In this document: in pieces, positions 33,364 to 41,447 of the stretch
How positions within the stretch are numbered: the first letter of the stretch is position 1
Layout: each line of letters starts with the position of its first letter
Assembly: GCA_030834895.1 (NCBI GenBank)
Contig: JAUQXA010000058.1
Location: 1-64,000 of the forward strand
Direction: 5' to 3'
DNA: 64,000 nucleotides
DNA from: Anaerolineales bacterium
GTDB taxonomy: Bacteria; Chloroflexota; Anaerolineae; Anaerolineales; Villigracilaceae
Position numbers and translations under genes: made by a program
Notes under the pieces: model-generated
What the model was told of the DNA's origin: nothing
What the model saw: the letters and a program-made list of their open reading frames with translations, nothing else
Database searches by the model: none

Positions 33364-34216
33364 ATTTTTTGGGCTCCTTCTTCACAAACTTGCGGGCAGC
33401 TTCATGCGGTGGACGGAGTGGTTCACCCTTTTTCTCGGCCAAATAGTGCTGGTGGTCGAGTACCCACATGTACATGTCGCCTTCGGTTTTATCTGGAAAG
33501 TCCTTGAGGATGTTACTCCGGCGAATGACTTCGATGATGGGCATGTAAACCTTGTCAAACCAGTGGGCGACGGCCTCCTCCTCGGAGATGTCACGCAGGT
33601 AGTCGATCCCCATGAAATAACGGTGCACGGCGATGTGCTCCAACATGCGGTCGAAGCCATCGGGAATCGTGAGCTTGATATTGGCTTCGGGACGAATGTC
33701 ATCCAGCCTGGTGCGTTCGAGAAAGCGGACTTTTGAACCAAGGATTTCGAGGTCTTCGGGTTTGACATTTGGGCTGATGTTGACGCGGGTGGCACATTCG
33801 CGAACCTCGGCTTCGATGAATTCCTGTCCCTGCTCGCGGGCGACGGAAACACGATGATGCCCGTCCACCACGAAATAAACGTCGCCTACTTTGTAGAGGA
33901 CCACAGGCGGGAGGTGAATATCTTCATAGAAGGCACGGTCCACCTTTTGCCAACGGCTGGAAAGTTGGTCGGCTTTTGGAAGAAAGGCGCGGTCGAATTC
34001 GTGATAACGGTTGAGGCTGCCCGCGATCTGGTCCACACGGATGGTTTTTACGCCACGATAGATGGGACCGCCGATGCGTAATTTTTCCTTCACATCATCA
34101 TAGGATAGTAGTTGACTGGGTTGACCCCAAAGCACGGATCTGACCTGGTTGATAAAGGATTTGAACCTTGCCCGGCTAAAGTCTGAGCGCACGCGTGAGT
34201 TAAGTTCTTCCGACAT
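33356..34216 (-). CDS. ParB/sulfiredoxin-fold-like protein
   Basis: 286 aa. IRVDQIAGSLNRYHEFDRAFLP and the segment VGDVYFVVDGHHRVSVAREQG carry the DGHHR-type motif of the ParB N-terminal/sulfiredoxin fold, which in relatives binds nucleotides. The C-terminal 120 residues are helical and charged with no motif I recognise. It lacks an obvious ParB helix-turn-helix, so a chromosome-partition role is unlikely. It sits between an aldolase and a metallophosphoesterase on one strand, with 1-nt spacing to the latter. Confidence 0.65.
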   Translation of the reverse strand: MSEELNSRVRSDFSRARFKSFINQVRSVLWGQPSQLLSYDDVKEKLRIGGPIYRGVKTIRVDQIAGSLNRYHEFDRAFLPKADQLSSRWQKVDRAFYEDIHLPPVVLYKVGDVYFVVDGHHRVSVAREQGQEFIEAEVRECATRVNISPNVKPEDLEILGSKVRFLERTRLDDIRPEANIKLTIPDGFDRMLEHIAVHRYFMGIDYLRDISEEEAVAHWFDKVYMPIIEVIRRSNILKDFPDKTEGDMYMWVLDHQHYLAEKKGEPLRPPHEAARKFVKKEPKKYV

Positions 34217-34217
34217 A

Positions 34218-34853
34218 TTAATGACTCGCTTCTATTACTTTGTAAGGATAAACGTTCATGATTTTTGTGATGCCCATTGCGGTTTCATAATTGGCAAGGT
34301 TTTGCTTGTAAAAATGGGTGTGCCCGTGTAAATGATAGCGCGGCTGCGCAATCCGCAACAGCCAGTTCAGCGCCTTCAGCCCGTTATGGGCCGGGTCTGA
34401 ATCATCGTGGATGCCGAAGGGAGGCGAATGGCTGATGAGGATGTCCAGTGCGCGGCCGTATTGCAGGCGGTTGAGCATCAGTTTGGGCAGCATGATAAGT
34501 ACCCGCAGGTAAGCTTCGGTCTGGGTATATTGATTGATTCCGTCGGGGCGGTAGCGGATGGAACCGCCAAAACCGCCGATTAGGAATGTTTTATGGCGCA
34601 CGACTTTTAAGTCAATGTTCGAACCGCCTTCAGCGTTGGACTGTGTCGAGCGCGGATCGTGGTTTCCCGGCACGTAATACATCGGGAGGTTCAGCACGGT
34701 CACCAAATATTCCAGGTAGGTGTAGGGCATATCGCCGCAGCCGAGGATGAGTTCCACATCCTGAAAATGTCCGTTGGAGGCGAGGGTATAAACACGCTCC
34801 ACAGCCTGGTCACTAACCGCGAGAATTTTCACAGTTCTTTGATTTTGCCGCAT
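34218..34853 (-). CDS. Calcineurin-like metallophosphoesterase
   Basis: About 211 aa from ATG 34853 (AGGGAA upstream); a GTG at 34880 is an alternative. KILAVSDQAVE carries the first metal Asp (with Gln where His is usual), LILGCGDMPYTYLEY the second Asp, YYVPGNHDPR the GNHD motif, ILISHSPPFG and LHGHTHF the later His ligands. Binuclear metal phosphoesterase of unknown substrate. Divergent from the Ser/Thr kinase operon. Confidence 0.87.
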   Translation of the reverse strand: MRQNQRTVKILAVSDQAVERVYTLASNGHFQDVELILGCGDMPYTYLEYLVTVLNLPMYYVPGNHDPRSTQSNAEGGSNIDLKVVRHKTFLIGGFGGSIRYRPDGINQYTQTEAYLRVLIMLPKLMLNRLQYGRALDILISHSPPFGIHDDSDPAHNGLKALNWLLRIAQPRYHLHGHTHFYKQNLANYETAMGITKIMNVYPYKVIEASH

Positions 34854-34905
34854 AAAGTAATTCCCTGCAAGTGGAATCACCTACAAAACTGCAATTGTCT
34901 GGTAT

Positions 34906-36864
34906 TTGCAAATCCCACCGGTGCACACTATAATTCGACGAAATCGGTTCGCGCCGCAGGAGTCTTTTCTGGAAACAAAAAAAATCACCTCATCGATTGG
35001 ATCGGACTCGGAAGATACTTCCCGTCCCCGCCAACAACTTCAGTCTGGCATCACGCTGGTTAACCGTTACAGCATCCAGGATGTAATTGGAGTGGGAGGC
35101 ATGGGGTCGGTTTATCGCGCCCGTGACCTGCACTTCCCCAATGTCGTCAAGCTGGTTGCGGTGAAGGAAATGATCAATGCCGCCCCCGATCCGCTTGTGC
35201 GCCAGACCATTGTGCAGAATTTCGAGCGTGAGGCAAACATGCTTGCCACGCTCAATCATCCGTCGATTCCGCGCATTTATGATTATTTCACCCTGGATGA
35301 CCGTTCTTATCTTGTCATAGAATTCATCCATGGCAAGGACCTTGAAAATGTCATTGCAGATGCGAATGGATTCCTGCCCGAAGACCAGGTCATCAATTGG
35401 GCGATCCAGTTGTGCGATGTCCTATCGTATCTGCATGCCCACAAACCCGACCCTGTCATCTTCCGGGACATGAAGCCGTCCAATGTGATGATCAATCATA
35501 ATGGCGACGTGGTGCTCGTGGATTTCGGCATTGCCAAGACTTTCCAGAGCGGGCAAAAAGGGACCATGATCGGCACGGAGGGATATTCCCCGCCTGAACA
35601 GTATCGCGGTGAAGCATCCCCATTGGCGGATATTTATTCACTCGGCGCGACCCTGCATCATGCCATCACCCGGCGGGACCCGCGCCTCGAGGCGCCATTT
35701 TCATTCTCGGAGCGCGCTGTGCGCCGCATCAACCCGAACGTTTCACCTGAACTTGAGACGGTGGTCAACGTCGCTTTGCAATATAATCCTTCCGACCGCT
35801 TTCCCAACGCAGACACCATGAAGGAAGCGTTGATGAATGTCGCGCGTAAGACCGGTACACTTTCCAAGATCGCTTCCGCCATGCCGGTTGCCAGCGGCGG
35901 CGGTACGGGTATCAAGCCGCTTTGGTCTTTCAAATGTGAAGATGAGATACGCGGCACGCCCACCCTGCATCAGGGTATGCTGTTCATCGGGTGTTACGAC
36001 AATAACCTGTATGCCCTGAACGCGGCGGATGGAAAGTTTATGTGGAAGTACGCCACCGAAGGCGGGATTGTGACGCGCCCAATTGTGTATGACAATAATG
36101 TCATCTTTGGGTCGGAGGACAAGCGCCTGCATGTGGTGGGTATGCGCGCCGGCAAGGTTGTGTGGACATATTACACCGATGGGAAGATTTACTCCTCGCC
36201 GCGCATCGCAGACGGGCACATCTTTTTTGGTTCCGAAGATCAGGACCTGCACGCCGTCAATGTCACCAGCGGACGCGCGGTCTGGAAGTATTCCACAGAT
36301 GGTCCAATCTTTTCCTCGCCGCTGGTGGCAAATGAATTGGTTTTCTTCGGCAATGAGTCGGGAGGAGTCTATGCCGTTGATTTCCGCGGCACATTGAAGT
36401 GGCGCTTCCAATCCAAGCGGGCGGTCACGTCCTCGCCAATCTACAAAGGGCAGGCAATTTATCTCTCCTCTTTGGATGGCTCCCTGTATGCCCTGGATGC
36501 GGGCAATGGCTGGCCGATTTGGAAGTTCCGCCTGGGCAAGGGTTCCGTATCCTCTCCCGTGCTTGCGGACGATTATGTATTTGTCGGCGCCGCGGATGGT
36601 ATTATCTATTGTGTGGATGTGCGCAACGCAAAGGAAGTCTGGCGTTTCCGCACTGAAAATCAAGTAAGCAGTTCACCTGTTGTTTATAAGGATTCCATTT
36701 ACTGCGGCTCGGTGGATGGCAGTTTGTACTGCCTCGAATATCGATCGGGCCGCCTGCGTTGGAAGTTCGAATCAAAAGCCGCGATTACAGGCTCGCCAGT
36801 GGTGCTTGACGACATTGTATATTTTGGCTCAACAGATCATCACGTTTATGCTTTATTTGCCTAA
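34906..36864 (+). CDS. Ser/Thr protein kinase with C-terminal PQQ-type beta-propeller
   Basis: 652 aa. Kinase domain about 53-310: GVGGMGSVY glycine loop, VAVKEM (ATP Lys), VIFRDMKPSNVM catalytic loop with Asp188 (Phe replaces the usual His of HRD), VDFGIAK (Asp206), GTEGYSPPEQY activation segment. From about 345 onward, seven or more 40-residue repeats with LYALDAxxGxxxWKF-like motifs form a PQQ/quinoprotein-like propeller, probably a ligand or protein-binding sensor. No membrane helix is seen, so both parts are cytosolic. The start is uncertain: TTG 34906 gives the longest form, GTG 34921 is possible. First gene of a six-gene operon. Confidence 0.93.
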   Translation: MQIPPVHTIIRRNRFAPQESFLETKKITSSIGSDSEDTSRPRQQLQSGITLVNRYSIQDVIGVGGMGSVYRARDLHFPNVVKLVAVKEMINAAPDPLVRQTIVQNFEREANMLATLNHPSIPRIYDYFTLDDRSYLVIEFIHGKDLENVIADANGFLPEDQVINWAIQLCDVLSYLHAHKPDPVIFRDMKPSNVMINHNGDVVLVDFGIAKTFQSGQKGTMIGTEGYSPPEQYRGEASPLADIYSLGATLHHAITRRDPRLEAPFSFSERAVRRINPNVSPELETVVNVALQYNPSDRFPNADTMKEALMNVARKTGTLSKIASAMPVASGGGTGIKPLWSFKCEDEIRGTPTLHQGMLFIGCYDNNLYALNAADGKFMWKYATEGGIVTRPIVYDNNVIFGSEDKRLHVVGMRAGKVVWTYYTDGKIYSSPRIADGHIFFGSEDQDLHAVNVTSGRAVWKYSTDGPIFSSPLVANELVFFGNESGGVYAVDFRGTLKWRFQSKRAVTSSPIYKGQAIYLSSLDGSLYALDAGNGWPIWKFRLGKGSVSSPVLADDYVFVGAADGIIYCVDVRNAKEVWRFRTENQVSSSPVVYKDSIYCGSVDGSLYCLEYRSGRLRWKFESKAAITGSPVVLDDIVYFGSTDHHVYALFA

Positions 36865-36875
36865 AAGGAGCTCCC

Positions 36876-37799
36876 GTGGCTGATTTCTTTCAAAAACTCT
36901 TTGGAACAAAACCAAAGGCAAAAGAACAATCTGCGCAGAGCAAGCCGGTTGATTTGGCTGTAACCGCGCCGCTCTCCGATCAACAAATCAATGCCATCCT
37001 GATGAATCAGTATCTCAAATACGAGATGAAACAGCTGGTCGCCAGCGCGGGACAATCCGTTGGAAAACAACGCGAACATAACGAAGACAGCCTGCTCGCC
37101 CTGACCTCCACCATTTGCGGCAGGGCGGAAAATGTTCCTTTTGGGTTGTATATTGTTGCTGATGGCATGGGTGGGCACCAGTTTGGCGAAGTGGCGAGCA
37201 ATGCCGCCATTCGCATCATGGGCGGCAACATTACCAAGAAATTCCATTCCTATCTTTTCAATTTGCCTACACAGGTCCTTCAGGAATCCTTGCAGGAGGT
37301 GATGGAAACCTCGATCATGGAAGCCCATCAATATGTCCAGCGTGAGGCCCCAGGCAGTGGCACCACGGTTACAGCCGCTCTCGTGTTGGGACAACAGGTG
37401 ACGATCGCCCACGTGGGTGACAGCCGGGCTTATTCTGTTTTCCCCGACGGGCGGGTTGAACTGATCACCCGCGATCATTCACTGGTGAAGCGGCTGGAGG
37501 AACTTGGACACCTCAGCAAGGACGAAGCTGCGAACTTCCCGCATCGCAATGTATTGATCCGCGCATTGGGACAGGGCGAAGCGCTTGAAGCGGATATCTT
37601 TACCGTTCCCTTCCCGCAGGGTGGTTTTCTCATGCTGTGCAGTGATGGCTTATGGAGCGTGGTCAACGAGAAGGACATTTATCGTTTTATTGTCGAAGCG
37701 CCCAGCCTGCACCGCGCATGTCAGAGCATGGTGGAAGCCGCCAATGCGGCCGGCGGTCCGGATAATATTACTGTTATTCTTGCGCAGATGATCGGATAA
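36876..37799 (+). CDS. PP2C-family Ser/Thr protein phosphatase
   Basis: 307 aa. GKQREHNEDSLLAL, VADGMGGHQFGEVASNAA, GSGTTVTAALV, HVGDSRAYSV, RDHSLVKRLEELG, LCSDGLWSVV and GPDNITVI hold the metal-binding Asp residues of PP2C enzymes. An N-terminal 50-residue extension precedes the catalytic domain. Encoded 11 nt after the Ser/Thr kinase with AAAGGAGCTCCC before its GTG start, so it is the likely counter-enzyme. Confidence 0.95.
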   Translation: MADFFQKLFGTKPKAKEQSAQSKPVDLAVTAPLSDQQINAILMNQYLKYEMKQLVASAGQSVGKQREHNEDSLLALTSTICGRAENVPFGLYIVADGMGGHQFGEVASNAAIRIMGGNITKKFHSYLFNLPTQVLQESLQEVMETSIMEAHQYVQREAPGSGTTVTAALVLGQQVTIAHVGDSRAYSVFPDGRVELITRDHSLVKRLEELGHLSKDEAANFPHRNVLIRALGQGEALEADIFTVPFPQGGFLMLCSDGLWSVVNEKDIYRFIVEAPSLHRACQSMVEAANAAGGPDNITVILAQMIG

Positions 37800-37801
37800 T
37801 T

Positions 37802-39283
37802 ATGTCTTCAGGCGGTAAGGATTATTACGCCATTCTTGGAGTCTTTCGCGACGCCTCACAGGAGGAGATTAAACGCGCGTACTTCGAGGCTGCCCAGAGA
37901 CTGCATCCCGACAAGAATATCGCTGCCGGTGAGACGGAATTATTCCTTGAAATACAACAGGCCTATGAGGTTCTCTCCAACCCCAAGCGCCGCAACATGT
38001 ATGACGCCACTTTGCCGCCGGAGATCGCTGATACTTCCTCCGTAAAATATGACGTATTGTTCAGCCGTCCAAACCTTGTAAGCTTGGACGAGCCGCAACT
38101 GCTCTATATGCTGCTTGAAGTAAGCCCGCGCGAGGAAAGGGAACAGCTTCCTTCGCCCCCGCTGAACATCTGTCTTGTACTTGACCGCTCCACCTCCATG
38201 CAGGGCGAAAAGATGGACATGGTAAAAGCCACCGCCATCCAATTGCTCCGCAGTTTGCGCGCGGAGGATGTCTTTAGCGTGGTCGCCTTCAGTGATACAG
38301 CCGAAGTCATCATCCCCGCCGCGTTCAATGCCGATAAGAAGAAACAGGAAGGACGCATCCAGATGATCTACACATCGGGTGCGACCGAAATCTATAACGG
38401 TTTGAAAGCCGGCTACCAGGAAGTGCGCCGCACTGTCGACCCCTCGCGTGTCAACCATATCATCCTGCTCACCGATGGACAGACCTATGGGGACGAACAG
38501 GACTGCCTGAAGCTCGCAGAGGAAGCCGCCGCCCAGAATATTGGCATCAGCGGCATGGGCATCGGAAGCGACTGGAACGACATCTTCCTCGATGCCCTCG
38601 CCAGCAAGACAGGCGGTTCCTCCGCCTACATCTCGAACCCAAAGGATATCCAACGCCTGCTTGTGGACAAGTTCAATGCACTCATCAATACTTATGCGGA
38701 TGATGTCGTCCTTGAATACCAGGAGCAGGAACATGTAAAAATCAGTTACGCATTCCGCCTGCAGCCTGAGGGCAGTTCCATTACCATTGCGCCCCAAATG
38801 AGACTTGGACCCATCCTGCGGGAGGCTTCGCTGCAAGTGCTGTTTGAATTTATTGTCGGGCCGGCCGCCTTGAATGTGGATGTGCTGACGCTTTTGAACG
38901 GTTCGCTGAAGGTTTCCATCACGGCAAACCCCATGCCTGCCTCTCCGATTCGACTCAATCTCAAGCGTGAAGTTCACGCTGTGCCTTCGGCAGAACCGCC
39001 CCCGACCCGGATTTTAAGTTCGCTTTCACGTTTATCTCTATTTCGAATGCAGGAACGCGCCCGCGCTTCCGCGGATGCCGGCCGGTACGATACAGCCGCC
39101 CGTCAGTTGCAGGCCCTCGCAACGCATCTGCTCTCGAAAGGCGAGCATGATCTTGCAAAAACTGCCTTGCTTGAGGCTAATAATCTTGAAAAAATGCATG
39201 CCTGGAGCGCAAGCGGGAACAAGGATGTCAAATATAGTACCCGCGCACTTTTGCTGGGTGGCGCAAAGGAGAAGCAAAAATGA
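37802..39283 (+). CDS. J-domain / von Willebrand A domain fusion protein
   Basis: 493 aa. Residues about 6-70 are a DnaJ J-domain (DYYAILGVFRDASQEEIKRAY, with HPD in RLHPDKN), which should stimulate an Hsp70 ATPase. Residues about 115-310 are a VWA domain with a complete MIDAS: DRSTSM (DxSxS), a Thr in SGATEIYNGL and LLTDGQTYGDE. The C-terminal part has a beta-rich region and helices with HLLSKGEHDLAKTALLEANNLE, TPR-like. No zinc-finger or substrate-binding DnaJ domains are present. Starts 2 nt after the PP2C gene. The combination suggests metal-dependent recruitment of Hsp70 to a client under kinase control. Confidence 0.88.
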   Translation: MSSGGKDYYAILGVFRDASQEEIKRAYFEAAQRLHPDKNIAAGETELFLEIQQAYEVLSNPKRRNMYDATLPPEIADTSSVKYDVLFSRPNLVSLDEPQLLYMLLEVSPREEREQLPSPPLNICLVLDRSTSMQGEKMDMVKATAIQLLRSLRAEDVFSVVAFSDTAEVIIPAAFNADKKKQEGRIQMIYTSGATEIYNGLKAGYQEVRRTVDPSRVNHIILLTDGQTYGDEQDCLKLAEEAAAQNIGISGMGIGSDWNDIFLDALASKTGGSSAYISNPKDIQRLLVDKFNALINTYADDVVLEYQEQEHVKISYAFRLQPEGSSITIAPQMRLGPILREASLQVLFEFIVGPAALNVDVLTLLNGSLKVSITANPMPASPIRLNLKREVHAVPSAEPPPTRILSSLSRLSLFRMQERARASADAGRYDTAARQLQALATHLLSKGEHDLAKTALLEANNLEKMHAWSASGNKDVKYSTRALLLGGAKEKQK

Positions 39284-39792
39284 TTATTTGTTCCAATTGT
39301 AAACATTCCAATATGGCTGGCGCCATGTTTTGCGCTGAGTGCGGCGCTCAATTGGTTGGCAAGGATACCCTCACCACCCAAAATATTTCGACACAACAGT
39401 TCGATCAGCCTGTTGAACACGCGTCCAAGGACGATATGTACCAGCCGTTTGATGGCAGCGACGCATGGGGCAGTCTGCATTTGCTGGATACCGGGCAGGT
39501 GCTTCCGCTTTCGAACCGAAACGAATTCACCATGGGACGTGTTAGCGAAGGACAGCCCATCATGCCCGATATCGACCTTTCCCCCTATCAGGCGTATGCC
39601 GCGGGCGTGTCGCGGCTTCATGCGGTGATCAAACGCGATGGGGCGCGCATCATTTTCATTGATCTCGGTTCCGCAAATGGAACATATATCAACGGGAAAC
39701 GCCTTGTCCCCAATGTCGAACAGGTGATCAGCCACGGCGATGTGGTTGCTCTTGGAAAGTTGAAATTGCAAGTATTGATTAAAAACGCCTAG
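39280..39792 (+). CDS. Zinc-ribbon / FHA domain protein
   Basis: 170 aa. N-terminal zinc ribbon CSNCKHSNMAGAMFCAECG (two CxxC pairs), a 50-residue linker with Thr-Gln rich LTTQNISTQQ, then an FHA domain (about 68-168): FTMGRVSEG, GVSRLHAVIKRDG and DLGSANGTYINGKRL, with the phosphothreonine-binding Arg, Ser and Asn conserved. It should read phospho-Thr marks set by the operon's kinase. Overlaps the J-VWA gene stop by 4 nt (ATGA). Confidence 0.93.
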   Translation: MIICSNCKHSNMAGAMFCAECGAQLVGKDTLTTQNISTQQFDQPVEHASKDDMYQPFDGSDAWGSLHLLDTGQVLPLSNRNEFTMGRVSEGQPIMPDIDLSPYQAYAAGVSRLHAVIKRDGARIIFIDLGSANGTYINGKRLVPNVEQVISHGDVVALGKLKLQVLIKNA

Positions 39793-39807
39793 GAAAAGTG
39801 AGACTGT

Positions 39808-40050
39808 ATGTCATACTCTGTGATTTTACATGTAGCAGGCGAAGCCGCAATTCTGGGGGAGGTGGATGAACTTCCCAAGCCCACGGATAACATCGTCACG
39901 ATTTTGAATCCGCGCCAGCGCGACGGCAAGGATCTGCATTACATCGATAACAATGTTGTCAAGGTCATCTGGCCAATTGCCAAGATCAGCTTCATTGAAA
40001 TTCTCGAAAGCGCCGACGAGGAAAAGATCATTGGCTTTGTGAGGGAGTAA
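39808..40050 (+). CDS. Small conserved-looking protein of unknown function
   Basis: 80 aa, MSYSVILHVAGEAAILGEVDEL at the start and a predicted beta-strand-rich fold; acidic with no Cys or membrane segment. I do not recognise the family. Its place between the FHA protein and the OmpR regulator, with 15 nt and 6 nt spacing, and a GTGAGACTGT leader suggest a true gene and a role in the same signalling module. Confidence 0.7.
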   Translation: MSYSVILHVAGEAAILGEVDELPKPTDNIVTILNPRQRDGKDLHYIDNNVVKVIWPIAKISFIEILESADEEKIIGFVRE

Positions 40051-40056
40051 AACAAC

Positions 40057-40776
40057 ATGCCCGAAACCATGGAACGCCGCCGTATTCTCGTTGTGGATGA
40101 CGAAGAGCGCATGGTGCGCTTCATCCGCATGAACCTTGAGCATGATGGCTTTCAGGTCAGCGAAGCCTTTAATGGCAAGCAGGCCATCCAGAAACTGCGC
40201 GATGTGACCCCCGACCTGATCCTGCTCGACGTAATGATGCCCGATCTGGATGGTTTCGAGGTGCTTGAAACTGTCCGCGAAATTACCAATGTCCCGGTCA
40301 TTATGCTGACAGCCAAGGGCGAGGAGGACGACCGCGTGCGCGGGCTTGAAGGCGGCGCGGACGATTACGTCACCAAACCATTTAGTCCGCGTGAATTGGT
40401 CAGCCGGGTGAAGGCGGTCTTGCGCCGCACCGAAAGCGCCACCGGCTCGATGCACGGTCTGCTCGAAATCGACAAACGCCTCAAGATCGATTTTGATCGC
40501 CGCGAAATCTGGCTCGAAGGCAAACTCGTCAAACTTCGCCCGACTGAATACCGCCTGCTTTTTCACCTGGTTCAAAATGCGGGTTGGGTCGTCTCACACG
40601 ACCAGTTGCTCCAAAAGGTCTGGGGTTACGAATACCGCGATGAGCCGCATTACGTCCGCCTTTACATCAACTACCTGCGCCAGAAACTGGAGAAGGACCC
40701 CGCCGACCCCAAGTACATCCTCACCGAGCGCGGGGTGGGCTATAGATTTGTGGATTTCAAACGCGCCAAAGAATAA
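40057..40776 (+). CDS. OmpR/PhoB-family response regulator
   Basis: 239 aa. Receiver domain (1-125) with VVDDEERM, phosphoacceptor Asp in LILLDVMMPDLDG, switch Thr in VIMLTAKGE and Lys in YVTKPFSPREL; winged-helix DNA-binding domain (140-235) with LRPTEYRLLFHLVQNAG, DQLLQKVWGYEY, VRLYINYLRQKLEKDP and GVGYRF. It is the only DNA-binding protein of this operon. No histidine kinase is adjacent, so it may receive signal from a distant kinase or through Ser/Thr phosphorylation. Confidence 0.95.
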   Translation: MPETMERRRILVVDDEERMVRFIRMNLEHDGFQVSEAFNGKQAIQKLRDVTPDLILLDVMMPDLDGFEVLETVREITNVPVIMLTAKGEEDDRVRGLEGGADDYVTKPFSPRELVSRVKAVLRRTESATGSMHGLLEIDKRLKIDFDRREIWLEGKLVKLRPTEYRLLFHLVQNAGWVVSHDQLLQKVWGYEYRDEPHYVRLYINYLRQKLEKDPADPKYILTERGVGYRFVDFKRAKE

Positions 40777-40803
40777 CCAGATTTTCTAACGAAACAAAAA
40801 TAC

Positions 40804-40834
40804 AACGCTTGCGTTTTTTTAACGCAGGCGTTTT
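40804..40834 (+). terminator. Terminator after the kinase/FHA/OmpR operon
   Basis: AACGCTTGCGTT (40804-40815) and AACGCAGGCGTT (40821-40832) pair with one mismatch around a T-rich loop and are followed by a short T-run. It lies between the OmpR-type regulator and hsp20. Confidence 0.65.
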
Positions 40835-40882
40835 AAATTAAAGGCGTAAGTAAAAACCATAATTACCTAAAAGGAGGTACCT

Positions 40883-41326
40883 ATGTCCAATCTTATTCGT
40901 TGGGAGCCCGCCCGTGACATGATGACACTGCGAGAGGCCATGGATCGCCTCTTCGACGATGCCTTCACTCGTCCGCTGAGTCTTGCCGGCAACGGCTGGT
41001 CAGCACCGGCAGTTGATATGTACCAGACCGACAACGAGGTCGTGGTAAAGGCCGCCGTCCCCGGTGTCAAGGCGGATGAGGTTCAGATCAATGTCACCGG
41101 TGAGGTCCTCACCATCAAGGGTGAAGTCAAGCAGAAGGAAGAAACAAAGGAAAAAGCGTATCACATCCGCGAACAGCGCTGGGGCATGTTCGAGCGCACA
41201 ATTGCCCTGCCCACCGACGTGGTCGCTGACAAGGCCAAAGCCGAGTTCGAGAATGGGATCCTGACCATCACGCTTCCCAAGGCGGAAGAGGTCAAACCCA
41301 AGATCATCACCATCAAATCGAAGTAG
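40883..41326 (+). CDS. Hsp20/alpha-crystallin small heat-shock protein
   Basis: 147 aa ATP-independent chaperone. N-terminal arm WEPARDMMTLREAMDRLFDDAF, alpha-crystallin domain about 45-140 (PAVDMYQTDNEVVVKAAVPGV, LTIKGEVKQKEE, ERTIALPTDVVADKAKAEFENGILTITLPKAEE with the conserved AxxxNGxLxxxxPK element) and the C-terminal IxI-like IITIKSK. Very strong ribosome binding site AAGGAGGTACCT. No CIRCE-type operator is visible in the short upstream region. Flanked by terminators on both sides, so monocistronic. Confidence 0.96.
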   Translation: MSNLIRWEPARDMMTLREAMDRLFDDAFTRPLSLAGNGWSAPAVDMYQTDNEVVVKAAVPGVKADEVQINVTGEVLTIKGEVKQKEETKEKAYHIREQRWGMFERTIALPTDVVADKAKAEFENGILTITLPKAEEVKPKIITIKSK

Positions 41327-41340
41327 TATCAATCCAATCA

Positions 41341-41377
41341 AAAAGGAGTCGAGCCGCTTGGTTCGGCTCCTTTTTGA
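41341..41377 (+). terminator. Terminator after hsp20
   Basis: AAAAGGAG ... CTCCTTTTT outer arms enclose an inner GAGCCG/CGGCTC stem with a short loop, ending in five T residues. Strong intrinsic terminator. Confidence 0.85.
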
Positions 41378-41447
41378 TTCAATGACTTTTCAGCCTTTAC
41401 GATTGTGCAGGATTATGGGAGACTACCGAAGTCCAAAGGAGATATTC

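Noticed and set aside
35743..36663. 306-residue minus-strand open frame opposite the Ser/Thr kinase propeller
   Set aside because: Antisense shadow of clear PQQ-type repeats; no recognisable motif of its own.
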